DNA of 64,000 nucleotides from Shimia aestuarii (GTDB lineage Bacteria; Pseudomonadota; Alphaproteobacteria; Rhodobacterales; Rhodobacteraceae): NCBI RefSeq assembly GCF_900114635.1, contig NZ_FOTQ01000008.1, positions 122,883-186,882 of the forward strand, read 5' to 3'. Position 1 is the stretch's first letter; each line of letters opens with the position of its first letter. Shown one piece after another: positions 16,840 to 24,299 of the stretch. Below the pieces are notes generated by a model. The model saw nothing but the letters and a program-made list of their open reading frames with translations. It was not told the origin of the DNA and made no database searches. A program made the position numbers and the translations under genes.

Positions 16840-18354
16840 ATGTTCAGGATTATTGCCGCTCTGCTGTTGTGCAATTTCGGGTTTCCGGCAGCCGCCGCGA
16901 CGTTTTCACTCGACACCACGGCCGGGTGCATGGCCCGTATGGAAGGCACCATTGAACGTGGTGATTTCGAGCGATTTCAGTCTTTTGCAATGCAACATCT
17001 GAAGCCGTCCAATCATGAGGAAGGCACCGGCGACGTTGTGCTTTGCCTGAACAGTCCCGGCGGATCGCTTGGAGAAGCCGTCAAGATCGCGGATTACCTT
17101 GAACGGAATTACGTGGGAACCGCAGTGGGGGACGGGGATCAGTGCCTGTCGGCCTGTGCAGTGGTTTTCATGATGGGCACAAGGGCGCTGATCGAGGATT
17201 TTACCATCAATCGCAGTTTGCACGTGAATGGCACACTTGGGTTTCACAGGCCGCAGTTCAGCCTGCCTTCGGGCGGCAGCTATTCGGCAGAGGTGGTGAA
17301 CCGCTCGTTCCAGCTCGCACTCGAGGCGACGCTGCAGTTCGTGCAACTGGCCAACCGGATGCAGAATTACGTGGCGGTGCCGATGGTCGAGGCGGACCTT
17401 ATGGAGGCGATGTTCGCGCATGAGGGCGAGGATTTCTTCTATATCGACACCGTGGGCAAGGCCGGGCGCTGGAAGATTGATGTGACGGGCTTTCCCGTGC
17501 CAACCGAAGTCAGCCCGCGCGAGGCGCTGATCGCCTGCGACAACCTTTCGGAGTGGCTGACGCAGGTGCCCGGGGCGGACCTGTCCATCGCGACGGATCG
17601 GGGTGGCATCAACTACCTCAAATCCGCAGTGGCGCGGGTACGCGTGCACGCCGATGATCCGGGGGATACCTACTTTGTGATTGGGCGTGTTGACGGAATG
17701 GGCGACCGGGAATGTCGCGTGAAGTTCGATTTCTCGCCATCCGGGTTGGAATGGGGCGTGGTACAGGCTTGCGGGGGAACGCTGCATGAAACCCGCGCGA
17801 TTGGGGAACATTGCGATATCGACATTACCGGCAGGGACGTGAGTTTTGCCAATATGAGCGCGAACCCCACCATCGCCATGTTCCCCCCCGACACACCGTT
17901 GCGCACACTTCCATCCTATGCCGCGCAGGTGGCTGCCGAGGCGCCGGATATCAACGCGGCCTTCGACATGCCGATCTATGGGGGCTGTGGTGTCAGCGAG
18001 GGGCAGGGCATGGTCGTTACGCGGGTCGAAAACTTTGCCAATATCCGCGATGCAGCGGATTTCAGCGCGCGCGTGGTGGCTGAAGCGCCCAGAAACACCC
18101 GTTTGTGGGCGCTTGAACGCGGTGGCCGGCTGGTCGGGTCCGATGCAACCCGCGCCCGATGCCGGACGGCATGCCAGGCGTTGGGTCGCTATTGGGACTA
18201 TGACGACAAGGCCCAGTACCGACGTGACCGGGAGGCGGTGTCCCAGTGTTTCGAGGACAACGCGATCTGGTACCGGGTGGAAGACGCGGCGGGTAAACAG
18301 GGTTATGTCAGCGCCAAGTTTCTCAACCATCCGTGGGATGGCCACAACCCCTGA
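16840..18354 (+). CDS. Secreted protein with crotonase/ClpP-like N-domain and SH3-like C-domain, unknown function
   Basis: A 504-residue protein; an alternative ATG lies 3 codons earlier. A signal peptide is clear (FRIIAALLLCNFGFPAAAA). Residues about 60-200 resemble the periplasmic ClpP/SppA-like family: LCLNSPGGSLGEAVKIADYL, then QCLSACAVVFMMG with a Ser in the nucleophile region. The C-terminal 110 residues look like an SH3-type domain (VTRVENFANIRDAADF, then WYRVEDAAGKQGYVSAKFL), with cysteines that could form disulphides. It could be a periplasmic protease or a cell-wall-binding protein. It sits between the two paa blocks but has no evident link to phenylacetate. Confidence 0.7.
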   Translation: MFRIIAALLLCNFGFPAAAATFSLDTTAGCMARMEGTIERGDFERFQSFAMQHLKPSNHEEGTGDVVLCLNSPGGSLGEAVKIADYLERNYVGTAVGDGDQCLSACAVVFMMGTRALIEDFTINRSLHVNGTLGFHRPQFSLPSGGSYSAEVVNRSFQLALEATLQFVQLANRMQNYVAVPMVEADLMEAMFAHEGEDFFYIDTVGKAGRWKIDVTGFPVPTEVSPREALIACDNLSEWLTQVPGADLSIATDRGGINYLKSAVARVRVHADDPGDTYFVIGRVDGMGDRECRVKFDFSPSGLEWGVVQACGGTLHETRAIGEHCDIDITGRDVSFANMSANPTIAMFPPDTPLRTLPSYAAQVAAEAPDINAAFDMPIYGGCGVSEGQGMVVTRVENFANIRDAADFSARVVAEAPRNTRLWALERGGRLVGSDATRARCRTACQALGRYWDYDDKAQYRRDREAVSQCFEDNAIWYRVEDAAGKQGYVSAKFLNHPWDGHNP

Positions 18355-18366
18355 CGCCGTGCATGC

Positions 18367-18397
18367 AAAAAGCGGCGCCCCGATAGAGACGCCGCCT
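18367..18397. terminator. Intrinsic terminator between convergent operons
   Basis: GCGGCG (18372-18377) pairs with CGCCGC (18390-18395). On the minus strand the stem is followed by TTTTT, so it ends the thiolase-paaABCDE operon. The plus-strand side has only CTTCT. It may work in both directions. Confidence 0.7.
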
Positions 18398-18425
18398 TCT
18401 GCAATTGTGTCATTTTGCGAGCCGC

Positions 18426-19184
18426 TTAGCCCGCCTTGAGGCCCAGCTTGTCCAGCACGGTCTTGGCCTCGGCTTCCCAGCGTGTGCGGAGCTCGGCATT
18501 GGTCGACTTGCGCAGGCCCATCTTCTTGAGGCTGTCGGCCTTGGTCGAATCCGCCGCGCCGAACGAGGCCGCGACGCGGGGCCACCAATAGTCTACCGAC
18601 GCCTGCAGGCCGTCCGCATTGCCACCTTCGACGAGCTTGGTCAGCCCCTCTTCGGCCAGTTCCGCATGGCGTGCTTCGATCGGCGCAATGGCGCGGAAGG
18701 CTTCGGCCAGCGGCTGGTAGGACACCATCGAGAACTCTGCCATCTGCACGGCCACGGCGCGGCCCATCAGGAGGTTCATCACCACCGCGTCGGACCAGCC
18801 GTTCAAAGGATAGTTAAACACCGCAAGTCGCATGTCGTGATCGGTGCGGCTGGCGCCGATATCGGCATCGCGGTCAAGCCGCGCGGTCCACGGGTGGTGG
18901 TTGGCATAGCGGTCACCGTCCACGCCGAATTCCCCCATGACCTTCAGCACGCGGTTGGCGTTGTCGGTCTTTTCCAGCACGATCTTGGCGGCGGCGATGC
19001 GTTCCTTGATGCCGGGACCGGCATTGATCACGTCGGCAAAGCCTGCGGCACCGGCCAGTTCGCTGTCCACGAAGGTGGTCATCAGCTTCATCAGCTCGGC
19101 ACGATAGCGCGGCGGCACGTTCATCGGGTTGGTCAGCACGCCACCCTGGGCGAGATAGCTGTCGAGGCTCATTTCTTCGGTCAT
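18426..19184 (-). CDS. Phenylacetic acid catabolic (PaaA/PaaC)-family ferritin-like protein, extra subunit-like gene
   Basis: A 252-residue helical protein. EARHAELAEEG contains an ExxH motif as in ferritin-like diiron proteins, and other helices carry acidic residues (FVDSELAGA, AVQMAEFSM). It resembles the Paa catabolic family to which PaaA and PaaC belong but is distinct from both, which are also present. Start chosen at MTEEMSLD, 13 bp after paaE; a start 11 codons earlier would overlap paaE. It is last in the operon, before a terminator. It could be an accessory subunit or a separate oxygenase component. Confidence 0.7.
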   Translation of the reverse strand: MTEEMSLDSYLAQGGVLTNPMNVPPRYRAELMKLMTTFVDSELAGAAGFADVINAGPGIKERIAAAKIVLEKTDNANRVLKVMGEFGVDGDRYANHHPWTARLDRDADIGASRTDHDMRLAVFNYPLNGWSDAVVMNLLMGRAVAVQMAEFSMVSYQPLAEAFRAIAPIEARHAELAEEGLTKLVEGGNADGLQASVDYWWPRVAASFGAADSTKADSLKKMGLRKSTNAELRTRWEAEAKTVLDKLGLKAG

Positions 19185-19197
19185 TGTCTTTCCTCCC

Positions 19198-20274
19198 TTA
19201 CTGGTCGAAGTCGACAACGACGTTGTCGGTCACGGGATAGGACTGGCAGGAGAGGACATAGCCCTTTTCTACCTCGTAATCCTCAAGTGCATGGTTGGCG
19301 ACCATTTCCACTTCGCCTTCCAGAACGCGGCAGCGGCAAGTCGAACAGACACCGGCCTTGCAGGCATAGGGGGCGTCCATGTTGCCCGCCAGCGCGGCGT
19401 CGAGAATGGTTTCGTCTTTCGGCATCTGGATGGTCTGGGTCGAGCCATCGAGCGTGATCGCCGCGGTGGCCTGGTTGGCGCCCGAAGCGGCATCCTTGCT
19501 GACGGCCTTCTTCTTGGCGCGACCGGGCTGGGACGAGGCGAAAAGCTCGAACTTGATCTGTGCATCATCAAGGCCGTGGGCGCGCAGGGCGCTGGCGATG
19601 CCCAGCATCATCGGCTCGGGGCCACAGATGAAGGCGGTGTCGACTGATGTGATGTCGATCCAGCCGGTCTTGAACAGCTGGGCGCATTTCTCTTCGGTGA
19701 CAAGCCCGGTGAAAAGGTCGATTTCCTGCGCGTCCGCTTCAAGAACGTGGATCACGTTGAAACGGCCCATGTAGGTGTTCTTGAGATCTTCCAGTTCCTC
19801 GCGGAACATGATCGTATTCACACCCTTGTTGGCGTAGACCAGCGTGAAGGTGCTGTTCGGTTCCTGCGCCAACGTGGTTTTCAGGATCGACAGGACAGGC
19901 GTGATGCCGGAACCACCGGCAAAGCCGAGGTACTGTTTTTCGTTGGCCGCGTCCAAGGCGGTAAAGAAGCCGCCCATGGGGGGCATGGCCTGCAGCGTGT
20001 CGCCGACCTTGAGCTCTTCGTTGGCCCATGTCGAAAACGCCCCGCCGTCAACACGCTTGATGCCGACCTGCAGAATACCTTCATCTTTCCCGGCGCAAAT
20101 CGAATACGAGCGGCGCAGTTCCTCGCCGTCGAAATCCTGGCGGAAGGTCAGGTACTGGCCTTGGGTGAAATCAAATTCCTCGGCCGCGCCGTTGACGGGC
20201 TTCAGGGTCACGACAACAGCGTCGCGGATGGTCTTGTGGATGTCGGTGACTTCCAGATCGTGAAAACGTGCCAT
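19198..20274 (-). CDS. paaE: Phenylacetyl-CoA epoxidase reductase subunit
   Basis: A 358-residue oxidoreductase. FAD domain with RRSYSICAG near residue 55, NAD(P) domain with FAGGSGITPVLSIL near residue 118, and a C-terminal plant-type [2Fe-2S] ferredoxin (CKAGVCSTCRCRV ... LSCQSYP). It passes electrons from NADPH to the PaaA diiron centre. It follows paaD by 12 bp. Confidence 0.95.
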   Translation of the reverse strand: MARFHDLEVTDIHKTIRDAVVVTLKPVNGAAEEFDFTQGQYLTFRQDFDGEELRRSYSICAGKDEGILQVGIKRVDGGAFSTWANEELKVGDTLQAMPPMGGFFTALDAANEKQYLGFAGGSGITPVLSILKTTLAQEPNSTFTLVYANKGVNTIMFREELEDLKNTYMGRFNVIHVLEADAQEIDLFTGLVTEEKCAQLFKTGWIDITSVDTAFICGPEPMMLGIASALRAHGLDDAQIKFELFASSQPGRAKKKAVSKDAASGANQATAAITLDGSTQTIQMPKDETILDAALAGNMDAPYACKAGVCSTCRCRVLEGEVEMVANHALEDYEVEKGYVLSCQSYPVTDNVVVDFDQ

Positions 20275-20286
20275 GGGGCTCCTCCC

Positions 20287-20748
20287 TCAGATACACTTGA
20301 AGTATTCGAATGGTTCAAGACAGTCCTGGCAGCGCCATTGTGCCTTGCACGGGGTCGAGCCGAACTGGCTCAGCTTTTCGAGGTGATCGCCGCCGCAACG
20401 CGGGCAGCGTTTTGGCCCGCCCGCCGGTTGCGGCGGGGCGATGCCGTATTTCTCCAGCGCGGCACGCGCGCTGTCGGACATCCAGTCAGTGGTCCAGGCC
20501 GGGCTGATCTGCTGTTTCAGCTCGATCTTGGTCAACCCGTGATCGCGCAGGCAGGTCTCGATATCCATGTTGATCATCGAGGTCGCGGGGCAGCCGGAAT
20601 AGGTCGGGGTGACAGAAACAACACAGGTGTCGCCGTCAAATTCCACGTTCCGGATAATGCCGAGATCGACAATCGTGATCACCGGGATTTCCGGGTCCGG
20701 GATGGTCTCCAACCATTCCCAGACCTGTTTCACACTTGGCTGGGTCAT
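20287..20748 (-). CDS. paaD: PaaD, 1,2-phenylacetyl-CoA epoxidase maturation protein
   Basis: A 153-residue protein. The N-terminal MIP18/DUF59 domain has PTYSGCPATSMIN near residue 49. The C-terminus has a four-Cys zinc-type site (CPRCGGD ... CKAQWRCQDC). Homologues take part in iron-sulphur or metal-centre assembly and are needed for epoxidase activity. The order paaABCDE is the classical one. Confidence 0.93.
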   Translation of the reverse strand: MTQPSVKQVWEWLETIPDPEIPVITIVDLGIIRNVEFDGDTCVVSVTPTYSGCPATSMINMDIETCLRDHGLTKIELKQQISPAWTTDWMSDSARAALEKYGIAPPQPAGGPKRCPRCGGDHLEKLSQFGSTPCKAQWRCQDCLEPFEYFKCI

Positions 20749-20799
20749 TTTTGTTGTCCTTGCGCGGGTGGGGCTCTGAGGGTCAGAGCCCCGTTTGGC

Positions 20800-21564
20800 T
20801 TACCATTCGCAACCCGGATAGGCGCGTTGCAGCCACTGCATCTGGGCCAGAAGATGCCCGAGATGCTCGGTGTGCATATAGCCGGTGCGACCGCCCTTGT
20901 GGGCGAATTTGCCCTCGGGGATAGTCAGCGTGGCTTCGGCCAGAACTCGGCCCACCAGCGCGTCATATTCTTCGCGCAGGCTTGCGGGGTCGGGGGCGAT
21001 GCCGGCTTCGGCCATGGCCGCGTCGACTTCGTCGCTTTCGAACATCTCGCCCACGTATGGCCAGAGGTATTCGAGCGCTTGCTGCATCCGCTTGTGGCTT
21101 TCCTCGGTGCCGTCGCCAAGGCCAACCACCGTGTCCGCCGAGCGTTCCACGTGATAGGCGACTTCCTTGCTGGCCTTCGCCGCAATGCCCGCCACGGTTT
21201 CGTCCGAAGACTTGATCAGGCGCCCCATCAGGACCGACTGGAAGGCATCGAACAGGAACTGGCGCAGAAGCGTGCGGCCGAAATCGCCGTTGGGCAGTTC
21301 GGTCAGCAGTACATTGCGGAAATCCCAGGCGTCGCGCAGGAACGCGAGATCGTCGGCGCTCTTGCCTTCGCCCTGGACTTCGGCGGCGTAGCCCAGCCAC
21401 ATCTGCGACTGGCCGATCAGGTCCAGCGCGGTGTTGGCCAGAGCGATATCCTCTTCGAGGATCGGCGAGTGGCCGCACCATTCAGAGACGCGATGGCTCA
21501 GAACCAGCGTGCTGTCGCCAATGCGCAGCAGGAACTGGAGCAGCTTATCCTTATCAACAGCCAT
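20800..21564 (-). CDS. paaC: Phenylacetyl-CoA epoxidase structural subunit
   Basis: A 254-residue ferritin-like helical protein. The sequence YAAEVQGEGKSADDLAFLRDAWDFRN (about residues 59-84) and SYHVERSADTVV in the middle are typical of PaaC, the non-catalytic partner of PaaA. Its ATG shares one base with the paaB stop (TAATG), indicating translational coupling. Confidence 0.94.
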   Translation of the reverse strand: MAVDKDKLLQFLLRIGDSTLVLSHRVSEWCGHSPILEEDIALANTALDLIGQSQMWLGYAAEVQGEGKSADDLAFLRDAWDFRNVLLTELPNGDFGRTLLRQFLFDAFQSVLMGRLIKSSDETVAGIAAKASKEVAYHVERSADTVVGLGDGTEESHKRMQQALEYLWPYVGEMFESDEVDAAMAEAGIAPDPASLREEYDALVGRVLAEATLTIPEGKFAHKGGRTGYMHTEHLGHLLAQMQWLQRAYPGCEW

Positions 21565-21848
21565 TACATATGCCCCACTTCTTCGGGGATGTCGAAGAAG
21601 GTCGGGTGACGGTAGACCTTCGACTCCGAGGGTTCAAACAGCGGGCCTTTTTCGCCCGGTGCGGTTGCGGAAATGTGCTTGGCTTCCACCACCCAGATCG
21701 ACACGCCTTCGTTGCGGCGGGTGTAGACGTCGCGGGCGTTCTTGATCGCCATATCGGCGTCCGGGGCGTGCAGGCTACCCACGTGACGGTGGCTCATGCC
21801 ATGCTGACCGCGGATGAAGATTTCCCAGAGGGGCCATTCGTTTTTCAT
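21564..21848 (-). CDS. paaB: Phenylacetyl-CoA epoxidase subunit PaaB
   Basis: A 94-residue protein of the normal PaaB size. The N-terminal WPLWEIFIRGQHGMSHRHVG and the segment SIWVVEAKHI are characteristic. PaaB bridges the PaaAC heterodimers. It begins 24 bp after paaA with a GGAGGAG site. Confidence 0.95.
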   Translation of the reverse strand: MKNEWPLWEIFIRGQHGMSHRHVGSLHAPDADMAIKNARDVYTRRNEGVSIWVVEAKHISATAPGEKGPLFEPSESKVYRHPTFFDIPEEVGHM

Positions 21849-21872
21849 GAGCTGATCTCCTCCTAGCTCTGA

Positions 21873-22865
21873 TTATTCTGCGGCAACTTTGCGGGTGGCG
21901 CGTTTGCGGGCGTGTTCCATCAGCCCGTCGCGGACCCATTGGCCGTCTTCCCATGCCTTCACACGGGCGTTCATGCGATCGACGTTGCAGGGGCCGTTGC
22001 CCTTGATCACGTTGAAGAATTCCGACCAGTCGGGATCGGAGAAGTCATAGTGACCGCGTTCCTCGTTCCACTTGATGCCCGGATCGGGCAGGTCGAGGCC
22101 GAGATATTCGATCTGCGGCACGGTCTGGTCGACGAATTGCTGGCGCAGCTCGTCGTTGGACTTCACCTTGATCTTCCATGCCATCGACTGTTCCGAGTGG
22201 GTCGATTCACTGTCATTGGGGCCGAACATCATGATGGCGGGGAACCACAGGCGGTTGACCGCGTCCTGAGCCATTTTCTTCTGTTCGGGGGTGCCAAAGG
22301 CCATTTTCATGATCGCGTGATAGCCCTGACGTGCGTGGAAGCTTTCTTCCTTACAAATCCGGATCATGGCGCGCGAATAGGGACCATAAGAGGTCCGCTG
22401 CAGCGCCACCTGGTTCACGATGGCCGCGCCATCAACCAGCCAGCCCACCGCGCCGATATCGGCCCAGTTCAGCGTCGGGTAGTTGAAGATCGACGAATAC
22501 TTCATGCGACCTTCGTGCAGCATCTCGACCATCTCGTCGCGGCTCACACCCAGCGTTTCGGCGGCCGAGTAGAGGTAGAGACCGTGGCCGGCTTCGTCCT
22601 GTACCTTGGCAAGCAGGATCATCTTGCGTTCCAGCGTCGGCGCGCGGGTGATCCAGTTGCCCTCGGGCAGCTGGCCAACCACTTCCGAGTGGGCGTGCTG
22701 GCCGATCTGGCGGATCAGGGTGCGGCGATAATCCTCGGGCATCCAGTCGCGCGGTTCGATCTTGATGTCATTGTCGATCTTGTCCTGAAACGCGGCTTCC
22801 TCGGGCGACATTTCATCGCGCGACTTTACGCTGTTCGAGGCGGTCTTAATCATCTGTGCATACAT
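21873..22865 (-). CDS. paaA: Phenylacetyl-CoA epoxidase catalytic subunit
   Basis: A 330-residue ferritin-like diiron oxygenase. Two ExxH iron-ligand motifs are visible, in [12 protein letters not shown] (near residue 87) and [12 protein letters not shown] (near residue 175). It adds one oxygen atom to phenylacetyl-CoA to form the ring-1,2-epoxide. GGGAGGAGA precedes the start. A palindromic repeat lies between it and the thiolase. Confidence 0.96.
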   Translation of the reverse strand: MYAQMIKTASNSVKSRDEMSPEEAAFQDKIDNDIKIEPRDWMPEDYRRTLIRQIGQHAHSEVVGQLPEGNWITRAPTLERKMILLAKVQDEAGHGLYLYSAAETLGVSRDEMVEMLHEGRMKYSSIFNYPTLNWADIGAVGWLVDGAAIVNQVALQRTSYGPYSRAMIRICKEESFHARQGYHAIMKMAFGTPEQKKMAQDAVNRLWFPAIMMFGPNDSESTHSEQSMAWKIKVKSNDELRQQFVDQTVPQIEYLGLDLPDPGIKWNEERGHYDFSDPDWSEFFNVIKGNGPCNVDRMNARVKAWEDGQWVRDGLMEHARKRATRKVAAE

Positions 22866-22897
22866 TGGGTTCTCCTCCCATTATGACTTCGTGCAGC

Positions 22898-22930
22898 TTC
22901 TTCCGAAAACCGGTACCCACTTTTCGGGCT
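22898..22930. repeat. Intergenic palindromic repeat (CCGAAAA ... TTTTCGG)
   Basis: CCGAAAA (22903-22909) and TTTTCGG (22921-22927) flank CCGGTACCCAC. The sequence matches a dispersed palindromic repeat I know from alphaproteobacterial genomes, especially Rhizobiales. It lies in the short gap between the thiolase and paaA and may form an mRNA hairpin there. Confidence 0.65.
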
Positions 22931-22936
22931 ACACTG

Positions 22937-24139
22937 TTACACACGTTCCAGGATCAGGGCGGTGCCCTGTCCAACTCCGACGCACATGGTGCAGAGCGCA
23001 TAGCGCCCGCCGGTGCGTTGCAATTGATAGGCGGCGGTCAGAACCAGCCGTGCGCCCGACATACCGAGCGGGTGGCCAAGCGCGATGGCACCGCCATTGG
23101 GGTTAACATGGGGAGCGTCATCGGCCACGCCAAGCTCCCGCAGCGTCGCCAGCCCTTGGCTGGCGAAGGCTTCGTTCAATTCTATCACATCCATCTGTTC
23201 GATGGTGAGTCCGGTGCGTGCCAGAACCTTGCGGGTTGCCGGGACCGGGCCAATGCCCATCACGCGGGGTTCCACACCTGCCGCAGCCATGCCGACCACG
23301 CGGGCCATCGGCTTGAGACCGTTCTTTTCGGCAGCAGCGCCGGTGGCCATCAGGATCGCCGCCGCGCCGTCATTCACGCCGCTGGCGTTGCCAGCCGTCA
23401 CCGAGAGATCGGGGCCGTTGACGCCCTTGAGCTTGCCCAGTTTCTCGGCGTCGGTGCCGGGGCGGGGATGCTCGTCTGTGTCGACCACGATCGGGTCGCC
23501 CTTGCGCTGAGGCACGGACACCGGGGTGATCTCGTCCTTGAAGATGCCGGCCGCATGCGCTGCGGCCCAGCGGGCCTGGCTGTTGGCGGCGAACTTGTCC
23601 TGATCTTCGCGGGAAATGTTGTAGTCGGCGGCGACGTTGTCGGCCGTCTGCGGCATCGAGTCGGTGCCGTACATCGCATGCATCTTCTTGTTCACGAAAC
23701 GCCAGCCGATGGTGGTGTCATAGACCGCGTTGGCGCGGGTGAAGGCGCTGGTGGCCTTGGGCATCACGAAGGGCGCGCGGCTCATGCTTTCGACGCCGCC
23801 TGCGATGGCCATGTCGTAATCGCCAGCCTTCAGACCGCGCGAGGCCATGCCCACCGCGTCCATGCCCGAAGCGCAAAGACGGTTGATCGTGGTGCCCGGT
23901 ACATCGGTCGGCAAACCCGCCAGAAGGGCCGCCATGCGGGCCACGTTCCGGTTGCTTTCGCCCGCCTGGTTGGCATCGCCATAGATCACGTCATCGATGC
24001 TGGCCCAGTCCACTTGCGGGTTGCGTTCCATCAGGGCCGCGATCGGCAAAGCCGCCAGATCGTCAGTGCGAATGGATGACAAGGCGCCGCCATAGCGCCC
24101 GATCGGGGTGCGCGTGGCATCGCAGATGAATGCGTCCAT
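22937..24139 (-). CDS. paaJ: 3-oxoadipyl-CoA / 3-oxo-5,6-dehydrosuberyl-CoA thiolase
   Basis: A 400-residue type II thiolase. The acyl-binding Cys is in NRLCASGMDAVG near residue 90, the catalytic His in GGAIALGHPLG near residue 350, and the second Cys in TMCVGVGQG. The family includes PcaF and PaaJ. Its place directly upstream of paaA favours PaaJ, the last thiolytic step giving acetyl-CoA and succinyl-CoA. GGAGGAATT precedes the chosen ATG. paaF and paaH were not found in the window, so those steps must be encoded elsewhere. Confidence 0.9.
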   Translation of the reverse strand: MDAFICDATRTPIGRYGGALSSIRTDDLAALPIAALMERNPQVDWASIDDVIYGDANQAGESNRNVARMAALLAGLPTDVPGTTINRLCASGMDAVGMASRGLKAGDYDMAIAGGVESMSRAPFVMPKATSAFTRANAVYDTTIGWRFVNKKMHAMYGTDSMPQTADNVAADYNISREDQDKFAANSQARWAAAHAAGIFKDEITPVSVPQRKGDPIVVDTDEHPRPGTDAEKLGKLKGVNGPDLSVTAGNASGVNDGAAAILMATGAAAEKNGLKPMARVVGMAAAGVEPRVMGIGPVPATRKVLARTGLTIEQMDVIELNEAFASQGLATLRELGVADDAPHVNPNGGAIALGHPLGMSGARLVLTAAYQLQRTGGRYALCTMCVGVGQGTALILERV

Positions 24140-24171
24140 GAAAATTCCTCCTACGGGTCCTGTTCGATTAG

Positions 24172-24187
24172 CTGACCGCACGGTTGG
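24172..24187. promoter_or_regulatory. Candidate PaaR operator, site 2
   Basis: CTGACCG-CA-CGGTTGG stands 33 bp upstream of the thiolase ATG. It shares ACCG-NN-CGGTT with site 1, and its right half CGGTTGG is the exact reverse complement of the left half of site 1 (CCAACCG). The pair suggests a consensus CCAACCG-NN-CGGTTGG. Confidence 0.6.
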
Positions 24188-24299
24188 GATATCTCGGAAT
24201 CTGATTCGGCGCAATAGAGAAGTTACAGAAGTTAAGTATTTTCGTTTCGCGCGTAACATATCGACGGATGCCCCTACTTTCCCTGCAGAGGAAGCGGCT

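Noticed and set aside
19747..21609. 620-codon plus-strand open frame opposite paaB-paaE
   Set aside because: It overlaps four clear paa genes on the other strand and shows low-complexity composition without motifs.
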